A stretch of DNA of 64,000 nucleotides from Pseudomonas paraeruginosa PA7 (GTDB lineage: Bacteria; Pseudomonadota; Gammaproteobacteria; Pseudomonadales; Pseudomonadaceae). The notes under the pieces were generated by a model. It had not been told where the DNA came from. It searched no databases and was given only the letters and a program-made list of their open reading frames with translations. The first letter of the stretch is position 1. Each line of letters begins with the position of its first letter. Location: contig NC_009656.1 in assembly GCF_000017205.1 (NCBI RefSeq), forward strand, positions 1,554,001-1,618,000, read 5' to 3'. Below are positions 17,232 through 26,091 of the stretch, one piece after another. The translations under genes were made by a program, and so were the position numbers.

Positions 17232-18119
17232 TCAGGCATCGTCCAGACCGTTCTTCAGCGTCGCCAGGAACGCCTGCGCCGCCCGGGAGGGTTCGCTGGC
17301 CGGAAGGATCGCGTGGATCTCCGAGCGCGCGCCGGCCGGCTCGATCTCCAGGTAGCGCACCTCGTTCCTCCAGGCCAGGCAGAGGGTCTCCGGGATCAGC
17401 GCGACGCCCATGCCGAGACCGACCATGGCGGCGACGGTCTGCCACAGGCGCGCCTCGTGGCGGATGCGCGGGCTGAAGCCGGCGTCCACGCAACGGGCGA
17501 TGATCAGGTCGTGGTAGTGCGGGGAGACGTGGCGCGGGAAGAGGATGAAGTCTTCGTCGCGCAGCTCGGCGAGGTCCAGGCGCGCCTGGCCTGCCAGGCG
17601 GTGTCCGGCGGGCAGGCAGCAGAGGAACGGGTCGCTGATCAAGGGTTCGGAGACGATTTCCGCCGGCAGCCTGCCCCAGTGCACGAAGCCCAGGTCGATC
17701 TGCCCGCGCAGCAAGGCCTGGGCCTGCTCCGCGCTGTTCATTTCGCCGAGTACCACCGCCATGTTCGGATGCTCCCGTTCGAAGCGGGACATGGCCCTGG
17801 GCAGGCCGCGGTAGAGCATGGAGTTGACGAAGCCGACGCGCAACTGGCCGACGTCGCCCTCGGCGGACAGCTGGGTCAGGCGTTTCACCTTCTCTGCCTG
17901 CAGCAGCAGGTTGCGTGCCTCCACCAGCAGGACCTGGCCGGCACCGGTGAGCTTCACCGACTTGTTGTTGCGCAGCAGCAGTTGGATGCCCAGCTGTTCT
18001 TCCAGCTTCTTGATATCGAAGCTCAGCGCCGGCTGGGAGATGAACAGGCGCGTGGCGGCGCGGCCGAAATGCAGCTCTTCGGCGACGGCGATGAAATAGC
18101 GAAGCTGTCTGAGATCCAT
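17232..18119 (-). CDS. LysR-family regulator of the adjacent acyl-CoA cluster
   Basis: A 295-residue LTTR starting MDLRQLRYFIAVAEELHFG, with the helix-turn-helix AATRLFISQPALSFDIKKLE and a two-lobed effector domain. The upstream in-frame ATG at 18128 is also possible. It is divergent from the acyl-CoA dehydrogenase operon across a 112-bp spacer that contains ACGAT-N11-ATCGT, a textbook LysR box. It most likely senses an intermediate of that pathway. It also lies upstream of the same-strand MFS gene. Confidence 0.85.
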   Translation of the reverse strand: MDLRQLRYFIAVAEELHFGRAATRLFISQPALSFDIKKLEEQLGIQLLLRNNKSVKLTGAGQVLLVEARNLLLQAEKVKRLTQLSAEGDVGQLRVGFVNSMLYRGLPRAMSRFEREHPNMAVVLGEMNSAEQAQALLRGQIDLGFVHWGRLPAEIVSEPLISDPFLCCLPAGHRLAGQARLDLAELRDEDFILFPRHVSPHYHDLIIARCVDAGFSPRIRHEARLWQTVAAMVGLGMGVALIPETLCLAWRNEVRYLEIEPAGARSEIHAILPASEPSRAAQAFLATLKNGLDDA

Positions 18120-18135
18120 GGCAGGCACCGGTTCT

Positions 18136-18156
18136 ACGATCTGTTTTTCTTATCGT
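18136..18156. promoter_or_regulatory. Putative LysR operator (T-N11-A box)
   Basis: ACGAT at 18136-18140 and ATCGT at 18152-18156 form a perfect 5-bp inverted repeat with 11 bp between, matching T-N11-A. It sits between the divergent LysR gene and the acyl-CoA dehydrogenase gene. Confidence 0.7.
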
Positions 18157-18231
18157 GGAGGATTTTTTTTGTATTGGCCGCTTATCGAAGCACTCCCCTA
18201 GTCTCGGCGCAAGACCAGCAGGAGCCGCGCC

Positions 18232-19959
18232 ATGACCGCCATGCCCGAAGTACTCGCCGAAGACACCCTGAACATCCCCGACAGCCGCGGGCTGAATCTC
18301 TACACTTGCGATCCGGCCCTGGAGCGGCTGCTGGAGGTGTACCTGCCGCCGGCCCTGCTCGCCGAATGGCGGCCGGTCTTCGAACGCCTCGGCGCCCGCG
18401 CCGGCGGCGAGCTCGACGTGCTGGCGCTGGCGGCGGACAAGAACCCGCCAGTGCTGGCACCGCGTACCCGGCGTGGCGAGGACCGGCAGAGCGTCCGCAA
18501 GCATCCGGACTACATCGCTCTCGAGCGGATCGCCTATGCCGAACTCGGCCTCGCCGCCATGAGCCATCGCCCGGACGGTCCGCCGCCGCTGGTGAAATAC
18601 ACGCTCACCCACCTGTTCGTGCAGGCCGAGTTCGGCCTCTGCTGCCCGGTCAGCATGACCGACTCGCTGACCCGTACCCTGCGCCGGTTCGGCGCCCCGG
18701 AACTGGTCGAACGCTACCTGCCGTCCCTGGCTTCGCGGGATTTCGACGAGCTGTTCCAGGGCGCCATGTTCATGACCGAGCAGGCCGCCGGCTCCGACGT
18801 CGCGCGAACCTGCAGCGTGGCGCGGGAGGAGGGCGGCGAGTGGAAGCTGTATGGCGACAAGTGGTTCTGCTCCAACCCGGACGCCGACCTGGCGATGGTC
18901 CTCGCCCGCCCCGAGGGCGCGCCGGAAGGCATGAAGGGCGTGACCCTGTTCCTCCTGCCGAAGCTTCGCGAGGACGGTTCGCGCAATGCCTACCGCATCG
19001 TCCGCCTGAAGGACAAGCTGGGCAGCCGCTCCATGGCCAGCGGCGAGGTCCGCCTGGAAGGCGCCAGTGCCTACCTGATCGGCGAGATCGGCCGCGGCTT
19101 CCAGCAGATGGCCGACATGGTCAACATGTCGCGCCTGTCCAATGGCGTGCGCGCCGCCGGCCTGATGCGCCGGGCGCTGAACGAGGCGCTGTTCGTCGCC
19201 CGCCACCGCCGCGCCTTCGGCAGGTACCTGGTGGAGATGCCGCTGATGCAGAAGCAATTGCTCAAGCTGATGCTGCCCACCGAGCAGGCGCGCTCGATGT
19301 TCATGCAGATCGCCACCCTGCTGCCGCGCGCCGACGGCGGTGACGGCGAGGCGCAGAAGTGCGTGCGCATCCTCACCCCGCTGATCAAGTTCCGCGCCTG
19401 TCGCGATGCGCGGCGGGTCACCGGGGACGCCATGGAAGTGCGCGGCGGGGTCGGCTACATCGAGGAGTGGAGCGACGCGCGGCTGGTGCGCGACGCCCAC
19501 CTCGGCTCGATCTGGGAAGGTACCAGCAACATCGTGGCGCTGGACATCGCCCGCGCGGTCAGCCGTGAACAGGCGCTGGAACCCTTGCGCCGCCACCTGC
19601 GCGGCCTGCTCGATGCCAGCGGGTTGCCAAAGGCCGCCCGCGACCTGTTCGACGGCCTGCTCGAGCGCGTCGTCGAGACCATGGCCGGGGTCGCCGCGCA
19701 GCGCCTGGACGAACAGGTGCGCCAGGCCGGCAGCGCCCTCTACCACCTGTGCACGGCGATCTTCATGGCCTGGGAGGCCAGCCGCCAGGCGCCCGACCAG
19801 CGTCGCCTGGCCCTGGCCCTGCTGGTCGCCCGGCACAGGCTGCTGCCGCGCGACCCGCTGCGCCTGGAGGATTGGTCCAGCCAGGCCGAACTGCTGGGCA
19901 GGCTGGTCGGCGAAACGCCGTTGAGCCAGGCCGAGGCCATGCAACTGCTGCCGGCCTGA
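18232..19959 (+). CDS. AidB-like acyl-CoA dehydrogenase
   Basis: A 575-residue flavoprotein resembling the AidB branch of acyl-CoA dehydrogenases. Visible features are MTDSLTRTLRRFG, FMTEQAAGSDVARTC (flavin-contact TEQ-GSD motif), WFCSNPDADLAMVLA, and GGVGYIEEWSDARLVRDAHL near the C-terminal helical bundle, then IWEGTSNIVALDIARAV. It is longer than fatty acyl-CoA dehydrogenases (about 380 residues) because of an extra C-terminal helical region. First gene of a five-gene operon for degrading an unidentified acyl-CoA. In AidB itself DNA binding has been reported; whether this protein does so is unknown. Confidence 0.88.
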   Translation: MTAMPEVLAEDTLNIPDSRGLNLYTCDPALERLLEVYLPPALLAEWRPVFERLGARAGGELDVLALAADKNPPVLAPRTRRGEDRQSVRKHPDYIALERIAYAELGLAAMSHRPDGPPPLVKYTLTHLFVQAEFGLCCPVSMTDSLTRTLRRFGAPELVERYLPSLASRDFDELFQGAMFMTEQAAGSDVARTCSVAREEGGEWKLYGDKWFCSNPDADLAMVLARPEGAPEGMKGVTLFLLPKLREDGSRNAYRIVRLKDKLGSRSMASGEVRLEGASAYLIGEIGRGFQQMADMVNMSRLSNGVRAAGLMRRALNEALFVARHRRAFGRYLVEMPLMQKQLLKLMLPTEQARSMFMQIATLLPRADGGDGEAQKCVRILTPLIKFRACRDARRVTGDAMEVRGGVGYIEEWSDARLVRDAHLGSIWEGTSNIVALDIARAVSREQALEPLRRHLRGLLDASGLPKAARDLFDGLLERVVETMAGVAAQRLDEQVRQAGSALYHLCTAIFMAWEASRQAPDQRRLALALLVARHRLLPRDPLRLEDWSSQAELLGRLVGETPLSQAEAMQLLPA

Positions 19960-19998
19960 CTGCCGGCAATCCCCGCCCATAACAACCAGAGAGTCGTC

Positions 19999-21186
19999 AT
20001 GACCAACCCCGTCGGCGCCCTGCGTGGCCTGAAAATCATCGATCTCAGCCGGGTCCTGGGTGGACCCTACTGTTCCCAGGCGCTGGCCGACCACGGCGCC
20101 GAAGTGATCAAGCTGGAACCCCTGGGCGGCGACGAGACCCGCGCTTGGGGGCCGCCCTTCGAGGGCGACATGGCGTCCTACTTCAAGGGCGTGAACCGCA
20201 ACAAGAAGGGTATCGCCGTCGACCTGGCGCAGCCGCAGGGCATCGAACTGCTGCTACGACTGCTGGAGGACGCCGACGTGCTGCTGGAGAACTTCAAGCC
20301 CGGGACCCTGGCGCGCTGGGGTTTGGGTTACCAGGAGGTGTTGCGCGAGCGCTTCCCGCGGCTGATCCATTGCGCGGTGTCCGGTTTCGGCGCCGACGGC
20401 CCGCTCGGCGGGCTGCCCGGCTACGACGCGGCGATCCAGGCGATGGCAGGACTGATGAGCGTGAACGGCGAGGCCGGCGGCGACGCCCTGCGCATCGGCC
20501 TGCCGATCGTCGACATGGTCACCGGGCTGAACGCCGTGGCCGGCATCCTCCTCGCCCTCCACGAGCGCCAGGCGAGCGGGCGCGGGCAGTCGGTGGACAT
20601 CGCCCTGTACGACTGCGGTCTGTCCCTGCTGCACCCACACCTGCCGAACTACTTCGCCTCGGGCCGCACGCCCCGGCGCACCGGCAACGCCCACCCGAAC
20701 ATCGCGCCCTACGACAGCTACCGCAGCGGCACCGAGCCGATCTTCCTGGCGGTCGGCAACGACCGCCAGTTCGCCCGCCTGTGCGAATACCTGGGCGCCG
20801 AGGAGTTGCCGGCCGACCCGCGCTTCGCCGACAACGGCAAGCGTTCGGTGAACCGCGAGGCGTTGAAGCGGGCGCTGGAGGAGCGCCTCGCGGCCCATGA
20901 CGGGCGCGAGCTGGCCGAACGGCTGATCCGCCTCGGCGTGCCCTGTGGTGCCATCGCCACGGTGGAGCGGGTGGTGGAGCACCCGCACACCCGGCATCGC
21001 GGCATGCTGGTGGAACTCGATGGCTACCGTGGCATCGCCTCGCCGGTGAAGCTTTCGCGCACACCCGCCAGCTATCGCAGCGCGCCGCCGGCGCTCGGCG
21101 AGAACAGCCGGGAGGTCCTCGGCGGACTGGGGCTGTCCGCCGAGGTCATCGACTCGCTGATCCAGCGCGGCATCGTCCGCGGCTGA
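19999..21186 (+). CDS. Class III (CaiB/BaiF) CoA transferase
   Basis: A 395-residue protein with the family III CoA-transferase pattern: LSRVLGGPYCSQALADHGAEVIKLE, then YFKGVNRNKKGIAVDL, VLLENFKPGTLARWGLG and GYDAAIQAMAGLMSVNG. The aspartate near residue 170 (PIVDMVTG) is the usual covalent site. It would activate the growth substrate by moving CoA from a donor. It is 39 bp after the dehydrogenase gene, with a short AACAACCAGAGAG leader. Confidence 0.88.
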   Translation: MTNPVGALRGLKIIDLSRVLGGPYCSQALADHGAEVIKLEPLGGDETRAWGPPFEGDMASYFKGVNRNKKGIAVDLAQPQGIELLLRLLEDADVLLENFKPGTLARWGLGYQEVLRERFPRLIHCAVSGFGADGPLGGLPGYDAAIQAMAGLMSVNGEAGGDALRIGLPIVDMVTGLNAVAGILLALHERQASGRGQSVDIALYDCGLSLLHPHLPNYFASGRTPRRTGNAHPNIAPYDSYRSGTEPIFLAVGNDRQFARLCEYLGAEELPADPRFADNGKRSVNREALKRALEERLAAHDGRELAERLIRLGVPCGAIATVERVVEHPHTRHRGMLVELDGYRGIASPVKLSRTPASYRSAPPALGENSREVLGGLGLSAEVIDSLIQRGIVRG

Positions 21187-21238
21187 GTCGCCCGCCACGG
21201 CGCCGCGCAATCCATTACTCGAGCAATTGGAGATCGCC

Positions 21239-22036
21239 ATGGATTCCTTCCAGGGGGACGCGTGCCCCGAACTCGTGCTGCTGGAGCGGCCGGAGCAGGG
21301 CGTGGCCCTGTTGCGGCTGAACCGTCCGGCGCGGCTCAACGCCCTGAACATGCGCCTGCGCGAGACGCTGGCCGCGCATGTCGAGCGTCTCGACGCCTGC
21401 GCCGAAACCCGGGTCGTGGTACTCACCGGAACCGCCACGGTGTTCGCCGCCGGCGCCGACCTGGGCGAGTTGGTCGCCGCCTCCGCGCTGGAGATCCAGC
21501 AGCGCCGGCTGGAGCGCCACTGGCAGGTGCTCGCCAGCTGCCGCAAGCCGCTGATCGCCGCCGTCGAGGGCTACGCGCTGGGCGGCGGTTGCGAGCTGGC
21601 GATGCACTGTGACCTGATCGTCGCCGGCGCCACGGCGCGCTTCGCCCAGCCGGAGATCCGCGTCGGCGTGATGCCCGGCGCCGGCGGTACCCAGCGCCTG
21701 GTCCGGGCTGTGGGCAAGTTCCAGGCGCTGCGCATGCTCCTCACCGGCTGCATGGTGCCGGCGCCGCAGGCCCTGGCCATGGGCCTGGTCAGCGAGGTGG
21801 TGGAAGAGGGGCGGGCGCTGGCCCGCGCCCTGGAGCTGGCCGGGCAGGTCGCCGCGCTGCCGCCGCTGGCGCTGGCACAGATCAAGGAAGTGGTTGCGGC
21901 CGGCGCCGACCTGCCGCTGGAGCAGGCCCTGGCGCTGGAGCGCAAGGCCTTCCAGCTGCTGTTCGACAGCCACGACCAGAAGGAAGGCATGCGCGCCTTC
22001 CTGGAAAAGCGCACCGCGGAGTACCTGGGAAAATGA
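21239..22036 (+). CDS. Enoyl-CoA hydratase/isomerase
   Basis: A 265-residue crotonase-fold enzyme. The oxyanion-hole segments VFAAGADLGELV and AVEGYALGGGCELAMHCDLI are present, with the catalytic region ARFAQPEIRVGVMPGAGGTQRL containing the glutamate. ATG 21239 is used because GGAG lies 8 nt upstream; an ATG 12 bp earlier lacks one. It hydrates the enoyl-CoA produced by the dehydrogenase and overlaps the next gene by 4 bp. Confidence 0.92.
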   Translation: MDSFQGDACPELVLLERPEQGVALLRLNRPARLNALNMRLRETLAAHVERLDACAETRVVVLTGTATVFAAGADLGELVAASALEIQQRRLERHWQVLASCRKPLIAAVEGYALGGGCELAMHCDLIVAGATARFAQPEIRVGVMPGAGGTQRLVRAVGKFQALRMLLTGCMVPAPQALAMGLVSEVVEEGRALARALELAGQVAALPPLALAQIKEVVAAGADLPLEQALALERKAFQLLFDSHDQKEGMRAFLEKRTAEYLGK

Positions 22037-23565
22037 ACGAACAACCGCTAACCCGTATCGGCATCGTCGGCACCGGCGCCATGGGCCAGGGCATCGCCCA
22101 GCTCGCCGCCTGCGCCGGCCTCTCGGTGCTGCTCTTCGACAGCCGCCAGGGCGCGGCGGCGCAAGCGCGCGACGCTATCGCCCGAACGCTTGCCAGGCAG
22201 GTGGAAAAAGGCCGGCTGACCCAGGAAGCGAGCGCGCGCGCCCTGAACAACCTGCGGGTGGTCGAGGACCTGCGGATCCTCTGCGCCTGCCAGCTGGTGG
22301 TCGAGGCGATCATCGAGGACCTGGGCGCCAAGCAGGCGCTGTTCCGCCAGTTGGAAGAGGTGCTCGACGACGAGGCGATTCTCGCCAGCAACACCTCGTC
22401 GTTGTCGATCACCGCCATCGCCTCGGCCTGCCGTGATCCCGGACGGGTCGCCGGCCTGCATTTCTTCAACCCGGTGCCGTTGATGCGCCTGGTCGAGGTG
22501 ATCGACGGCCTTGCCACCCGCGCCGGGGTCGCCGAGCGGCTGTGCGCGCTGGTGGCGACCCTGGGCCACCAGGCGGTGCGCGCCAGCGATAGCCCCGGTT
22601 TCATCGTCAACCATGCCGGAAGGGCCTTCGGCACCGAGGCGCTGCGCATGCTCGGCGAAAACGTGGCGCCCGTGGCGGCGATCGACGAAGTCCTGCGCGA
22701 GGGCGCCGGGTTCCGCATGGGGCCGTTCGAGCTGTTCGACCTGGTCGGTCTCGACGTCAGCCTGCCGGTGATGGAGTCGATCTACCGGCAGTACTACGAG
22801 GAGCCGCGCTACCGCCCGCATCCGGTGTTGCGCCAGATGCTCGCCGCCGGCCGCCTGGGCCGCAAGAGCGGACGTGGCTTCCATTGCCATGCCGGAACAG
22901 CGCCGTCGCCTGCCGTCGCGCCGGCCGTCGCCGGCGGCGCGGCGTTGCCGCCGGTATGGCTGGGGGTCGATGACGAGGACGACCGCGCGCCGCTGCTGGC
23001 GCTGTTACAGCGCCTGGGCGCCGAGGTGGAGAACGGCGAGCGTCCCTCCGCCGCCGCACTCTGCCTGCTCGCACCGCTCGGCGATGACACCAGTACCGCG
23101 GCGCGCCGCTTCGAGGTCGATCCGACGCGCAGCCTGGCCATCGATGTGCTGTCGGACCTGGAGCGGCGCCGTTGCCTGATGCTCAACCCGGTCACCCGGC
23201 CCGACCTGCGGGACGCCGCCCACGCCCTGTTCGCCTGGGACGGCGCGGGGGTGACGGTGATCCGCGACAGCGCCGGCTTCATCGTCCAGCGCAGCCTGGC
23301 GGCGATCGTCAACCTGGCCTGCGACATCGCCCAGCAGGGCATCGCCTCGGTGGAGCACATCGACCTGGCGGTGCGTCTCGGCCTCGGCTATCCGCTGGGA
23401 CCGCTGGAGTGGGGCGATCGCCTCGGCGCCGGGCGCGTGCTGCGCATCCTCGAGCGTCTCCACGCACTCAGCGGCGACCCGCGTTATCGCCCCAGCCCCT
23501 GGCTGCGCCGGCGCGCCGAGCTGGGCCTTCCCCTGCGCCAGCCGGACAGCCCGTTGGCCGCCTGA
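22033..23565 (+). CDS. 3-hydroxyacyl-CoA dehydrogenase (PaaH type)
   Basis: A 510-residue NAD-dependent dehydrogenase. The Rossmann motif GIVGTGAMGQGIAQLAA is at the N-terminus, followed by LASNTSSLSITAIA and GLHFFNPVPLMRLVEVI with the catalytic histidine and glutamate. Two C-terminal helical domains follow (about 185-285 and 400-500), the arrangement of the longer PaaH/PaaC proteins of phenylacetate catabolism. ATGA overlap with the hydratase gene. It oxidises the hydroxyacyl-CoA to the ketoacyl-CoA for the thiolase. Confidence 0.9.
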   Translation: MNEQPLTRIGIVGTGAMGQGIAQLAACAGLSVLLFDSRQGAAAQARDAIARTLARQVEKGRLTQEASARALNNLRVVEDLRILCACQLVVEAIIEDLGAKQALFRQLEEVLDDEAILASNTSSLSITAIASACRDPGRVAGLHFFNPVPLMRLVEVIDGLATRAGVAERLCALVATLGHQAVRASDSPGFIVNHAGRAFGTEALRMLGENVAPVAAIDEVLREGAGFRMGPFELFDLVGLDVSLPVMESIYRQYYEEPRYRPHPVLRQMLAAGRLGRKSGRGFHCHAGTAPSPAVAPAVAGGAALPPVWLGVDDEDDRAPLLALLQRLGAEVENGERPSAAALCLLAPLGDDTSTAARRFEVDPTRSLAIDVLSDLERRRCLMLNPVTRPDLRDAAHALFAWDGAGVTVIRDSAGFIVQRSLAAIVNLACDIAQQGIASVEHIDLAVRLGLGYPLGPLEWGDRLGAGRVLRILERLHALSGDPRYRPSPWLRRRAELGLPLRQPDSPLAA

Positions 23566-23587
23566 CCCCTTCGTGGAGCGACACACC

Positions 23588-24790
23588 ATGCTCGATGCCT
23601 ATATCTATGCCGGCCTGCGCACGCCCTTCGGCCGGCACGCCGGGGCGCTCGCCTCGGTGCGTCCGGACGATCTGGCCGGCGCGTTGCTGGCGCGCCTGGC
23701 GGAAACCTGCGGGTTCGCCGTCGACGACCTGGAGGATGTGATCCTCGGCTGCACCAACCAGGCCGGCGAGGACAGCCGCAACCTGGCGCGCAACGCGCTG
23801 CTCGCCGCCGGCCTGCCGGCGCGCCTGCCCGGGCAGACGATCAACCGGCTGTGCGCCAGCGGGCTGTCGGCGGTGATCGACGCGGCTCGCGCGATCAGTT
23901 GCGGCGAAGGCCGGCTGTACCTGGCCGGTGGTGCCGAAAGCATGTCCCGCGCGCCCTTCGTCATGGGCAAGGCGGAAAGCGCCTTCAGCCGCGCGCTGAA
24001 CGTCTTCGACAGCACCATCGGCGCGCGTTTCGCCAACCCCCGGCTGGTCGAGCGCCATGGCAACGACAGCATGCCGGAGACCGGCGACAACGTGGCGCGC
24101 GCCTTCGGCATCGAACGCGAGGAGGCCGACCGTTTCGCTGCCGGCTCGCAGGCACGCTACCAGGCGGCGCTGGCATCCGGTTTCTTCGCCGGGGAGATTC
24201 TTCCCGTGGCGGTGCGCGGCGCAAGCCGGGACGAGACACTGTGGGTCGAGCACGACGAGCATCCGCGCCCGCGGGTCGACCTGGCCGCCCTGGCGCGCTT
24301 GCCGCCCCTGTTCGCCGGCGGCGTGGTCACCGCCGGCAACGCCACCGGGATCAACGATGGCGCGGCGGTGCTGCTGCTGGGCGACCGCGCCATCGGCGAA
24401 CGCGAGGGCGTTGCCCCGCTGGCGCGAATCCTCGCTTCCGCCAGCGTCGGAGTCGAGCCACGGCTGATGGGCATCGGCCCGCACCTGGCGATCCTCCGTG
24501 CGTTGCAGCGCGCCGGCATCGGCCTCGACGAGGTCGGCCTGATCGAGATCAACGAGGCCTTCGCGCCGCAGGTCCTGGCCTGCCTGAAGCTGCTCGGCCT
24601 GGACTACGACGACCCACGGGTCAATCCCCATGGCGGCGCCATCGCCCTCGGCCACCCGCTCGGCGCCTCCGGCGCGCGCCTGGCGCTCACCGCCGCGCGT
24701 GGCCTGCAGCGCCTGGAGCGGCGCTACGCGGTGGTCAGTCTGTGCGTCGGGGTCGGCCAGGGGGTGGCCATGGTGCTCGAGCGTTGCTGA
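23588..24790 (+). CDS. Acetyl-CoA acyltransferase (thiolase)
   Basis: A 400-residue thiolase. The nucleophile lies in NRLCASGLSAVIDAARAI (about Cys 88), the AGGAESMSRAPFVM motif is intact, and the C-terminal HGGAIALGHPLGASGARL and SLCVGVGQGVAMV carry the histidine and second cysteine. ATG 23588 follows a GGAG. It resembles the PaaJ/PcaF group. Last enzyme of the operon, cleaving the ketoacyl-CoA to acetyl-CoA or succinyl-CoA plus a shorter acyl-CoA. Confidence 0.92.
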   Translation: MLDAYIYAGLRTPFGRHAGALASVRPDDLAGALLARLAETCGFAVDDLEDVILGCTNQAGEDSRNLARNALLAAGLPARLPGQTINRLCASGLSAVIDAARAISCGEGRLYLAGGAESMSRAPFVMGKAESAFSRALNVFDSTIGARFANPRLVERHGNDSMPETGDNVARAFGIEREEADRFAAGSQARYQAALASGFFAGEILPVAVRGASRDETLWVEHDEHPRPRVDLAALARLPPLFAGGVVTAGNATGINDGAAVLLLGDRAIGEREGVAPLARILASASVGVEPRLMGIGPHLAILRALQRAGIGLDEVGLIEINEAFAPQVLACLKLLGLDYDDPRVNPHGGAIALGHPLGASGARLALTAARGLQRLERRYAVVSLCVGVGQGVAMVLERC

Positions 24791-24835
24791 TGTCTACCTG
24801 AAAAAGAGGCGCCCAGGCGCTCGTTCGGAGTGCGT

Positions 24836-26086
24836 ATGAACAACAACAAGAAATGCGCGTTTGCCCTTTTCGCCAGCCTTGCCTGCGACGGCGCTCCGGC
24901 GCTGGCCGACGGCTTCGTCGAGGACGCCCGGGCCAGCCTGGCCCTGCGTAACTTCTACATGAACCGCGACTTTCGCGATGGCGCGGGGCGTGCGAAAAGC
25001 GAGGAGTGGGCCCAGGGCTTCCTCTTCGACTACCGCTCGGCCTATACCGCCGGCACCCTGGGCATCGGTGTCGATCTGCTCGGCAAGCTGGGCATTCGTT
25101 TCGACTCCGGAGCCGGGCGCAGCGGTACCGGCCTGCTGCCGGTCCGCGAGGGTGGCGGCGCGGCGGGTGACTACGCGCGGCTCGAACCGACTGCCAGGCT
25201 GCGCCTGTCACGCAGCGAACTGAGGGTCGGCGGCCTGCTGCCGAAGTTACCGACCGTCCAGCCCAACTACGGACGACTGTTTCCCCAGGTGTTCCAGGGC
25301 ATGCTGCTGACCTCCGGCGAACTGTCCGGGCTGAGCCTGCATCTCGGGCGGCTGACCGAGGTCAGCCAGCGCAACGAGGCGGGTACCGGCGACCTGGCGC
25401 TATTCAACCGCAACCGGCGTTTCGCCGGAGCGGCGCAGGCGGACCGTTTCGACCTTGCCGGCCTGGACTACCGCATCGCCCCGGACTGGACCGCCAGCTA
25501 CCACCATGGCGAACTGGAGCAGGTCTACGTCCAGCATTTCCTCGGTCTCAAAGGACGCATCGGCGTTGCCGCGGACAGCCTGGAAAGCGACTTGCGCCTG
25601 GCGCTCAGCCGCGACGCTGGCGGCGCTCGCGGCGGCCGCATCGACAACCGCTCCTTCAGCGGGTCGCTCACCTACCGCCTGCGTAACGGCCAGGCCTTCG
25701 CCCTGGGCTACCAGCGGATGGGCGGCGATCACGGCTTCCCCTACCTGGAGGGGAGCGATCCGTACCTGGTCAACTTCGGCCAGTACAACGACTTCGCCGA
25801 GGCCGGCGAGTCCTCCTGGCAACTGCGCTACGACTGCGACTTCGCGCCACTCGGATGGCCCGGCCTGAGCCTGATGACGCGCTATTTCAGCGGCCACGGC
25901 GCGCAGCCGAAGGGCGCCGATGGCAGCCGCGAATGGGAGCGCGACAGCGACCTGCGCTACGTGTTGCAGGGCGGCGCGCTGAAGGGCCTGGGGCTGGTCT
26001 GGCGCAACGCGACCTATCGCTCGGGCTTCGCCCGCGACATCGACGAGAACCGCCTGTACCTGACCTACGAGCTGTCGCTGTTCTGA
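24836..26086 (+). CDS. opdR: OprD-family outer-membrane porin OpdR
   Basis: A 416-residue porin with signal peptide MNNNKKCAFALFASLACDGAPALA, then FVEDARASLALRNFYMNRDF, the standard OprD opening, and a final strand ENRLYLTYELSLF ending in phenylalanine as outer-membrane beta-barrels do. The OprD family takes up carboxylates and basic amino acids. ATG 24836 follows CGGAG by 5 nt. From memory the locus matches PA3588 (OpdR). It is 45 bp after the thiolase gene and likely admits the substrate of that operon. Codons 2-6 form a Crc/Hfq-like A-rich motif. Confidence 0.87.
   Translation: MNNNKKCAFALFASLACDGAPALADGFVEDARASLALRNFYMNRDFRDGAGRAKSEEWAQGFLFDYRSAYTAGTLGIGVDLLGKLGIRFDSGAGRSGTGLLPVREGGGAAGDYARLEPTARLRLSRSELRVGGLLPKLPTVQPNYGRLFPQVFQGMLLTSGELSGLSLHLGRLTEVSQRNEAGTGDLALFNRNRRFAGAAQADRFDLAGLDYRIAPDWTASYHHGELEQVYVQHFLGLKGRIGVAADSLESDLRLALSRDAGGARGGRIDNRSFSGSLTYRLRNGQAFALGYQRMGGDHGFPYLEGSDPYLVNFGQYNDFAEAGESSWQLRYDCDFAPLGWPGLSLMTRYFSGHGAQPKGADGSREWERDSDLRYVLQGGALKGLGLVWRNATYRSGFARDIDENRLYLTYELSLF
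24839..24853 (+). promoter_or_regulatory. Hfq/Crc-type A-rich motif inside the start of opdR
   Basis: Codons 2-6 read AACAACAACAAGAAA, a five-fold AAn repeat directly after the ATG. This is the pattern bound by Hfq-Crc to block initiation under catabolite repression. Confidence 0.65.
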
Positions 26087-26091
26087 GCCGC

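Noticed and set aside
17221-20094. 957-residue minus-strand open frame across the LysR gene and the acyl-CoA dehydrogenase gene
   Set aside because: It crosses two clear genes in wrong frames and has shadow-type composition.
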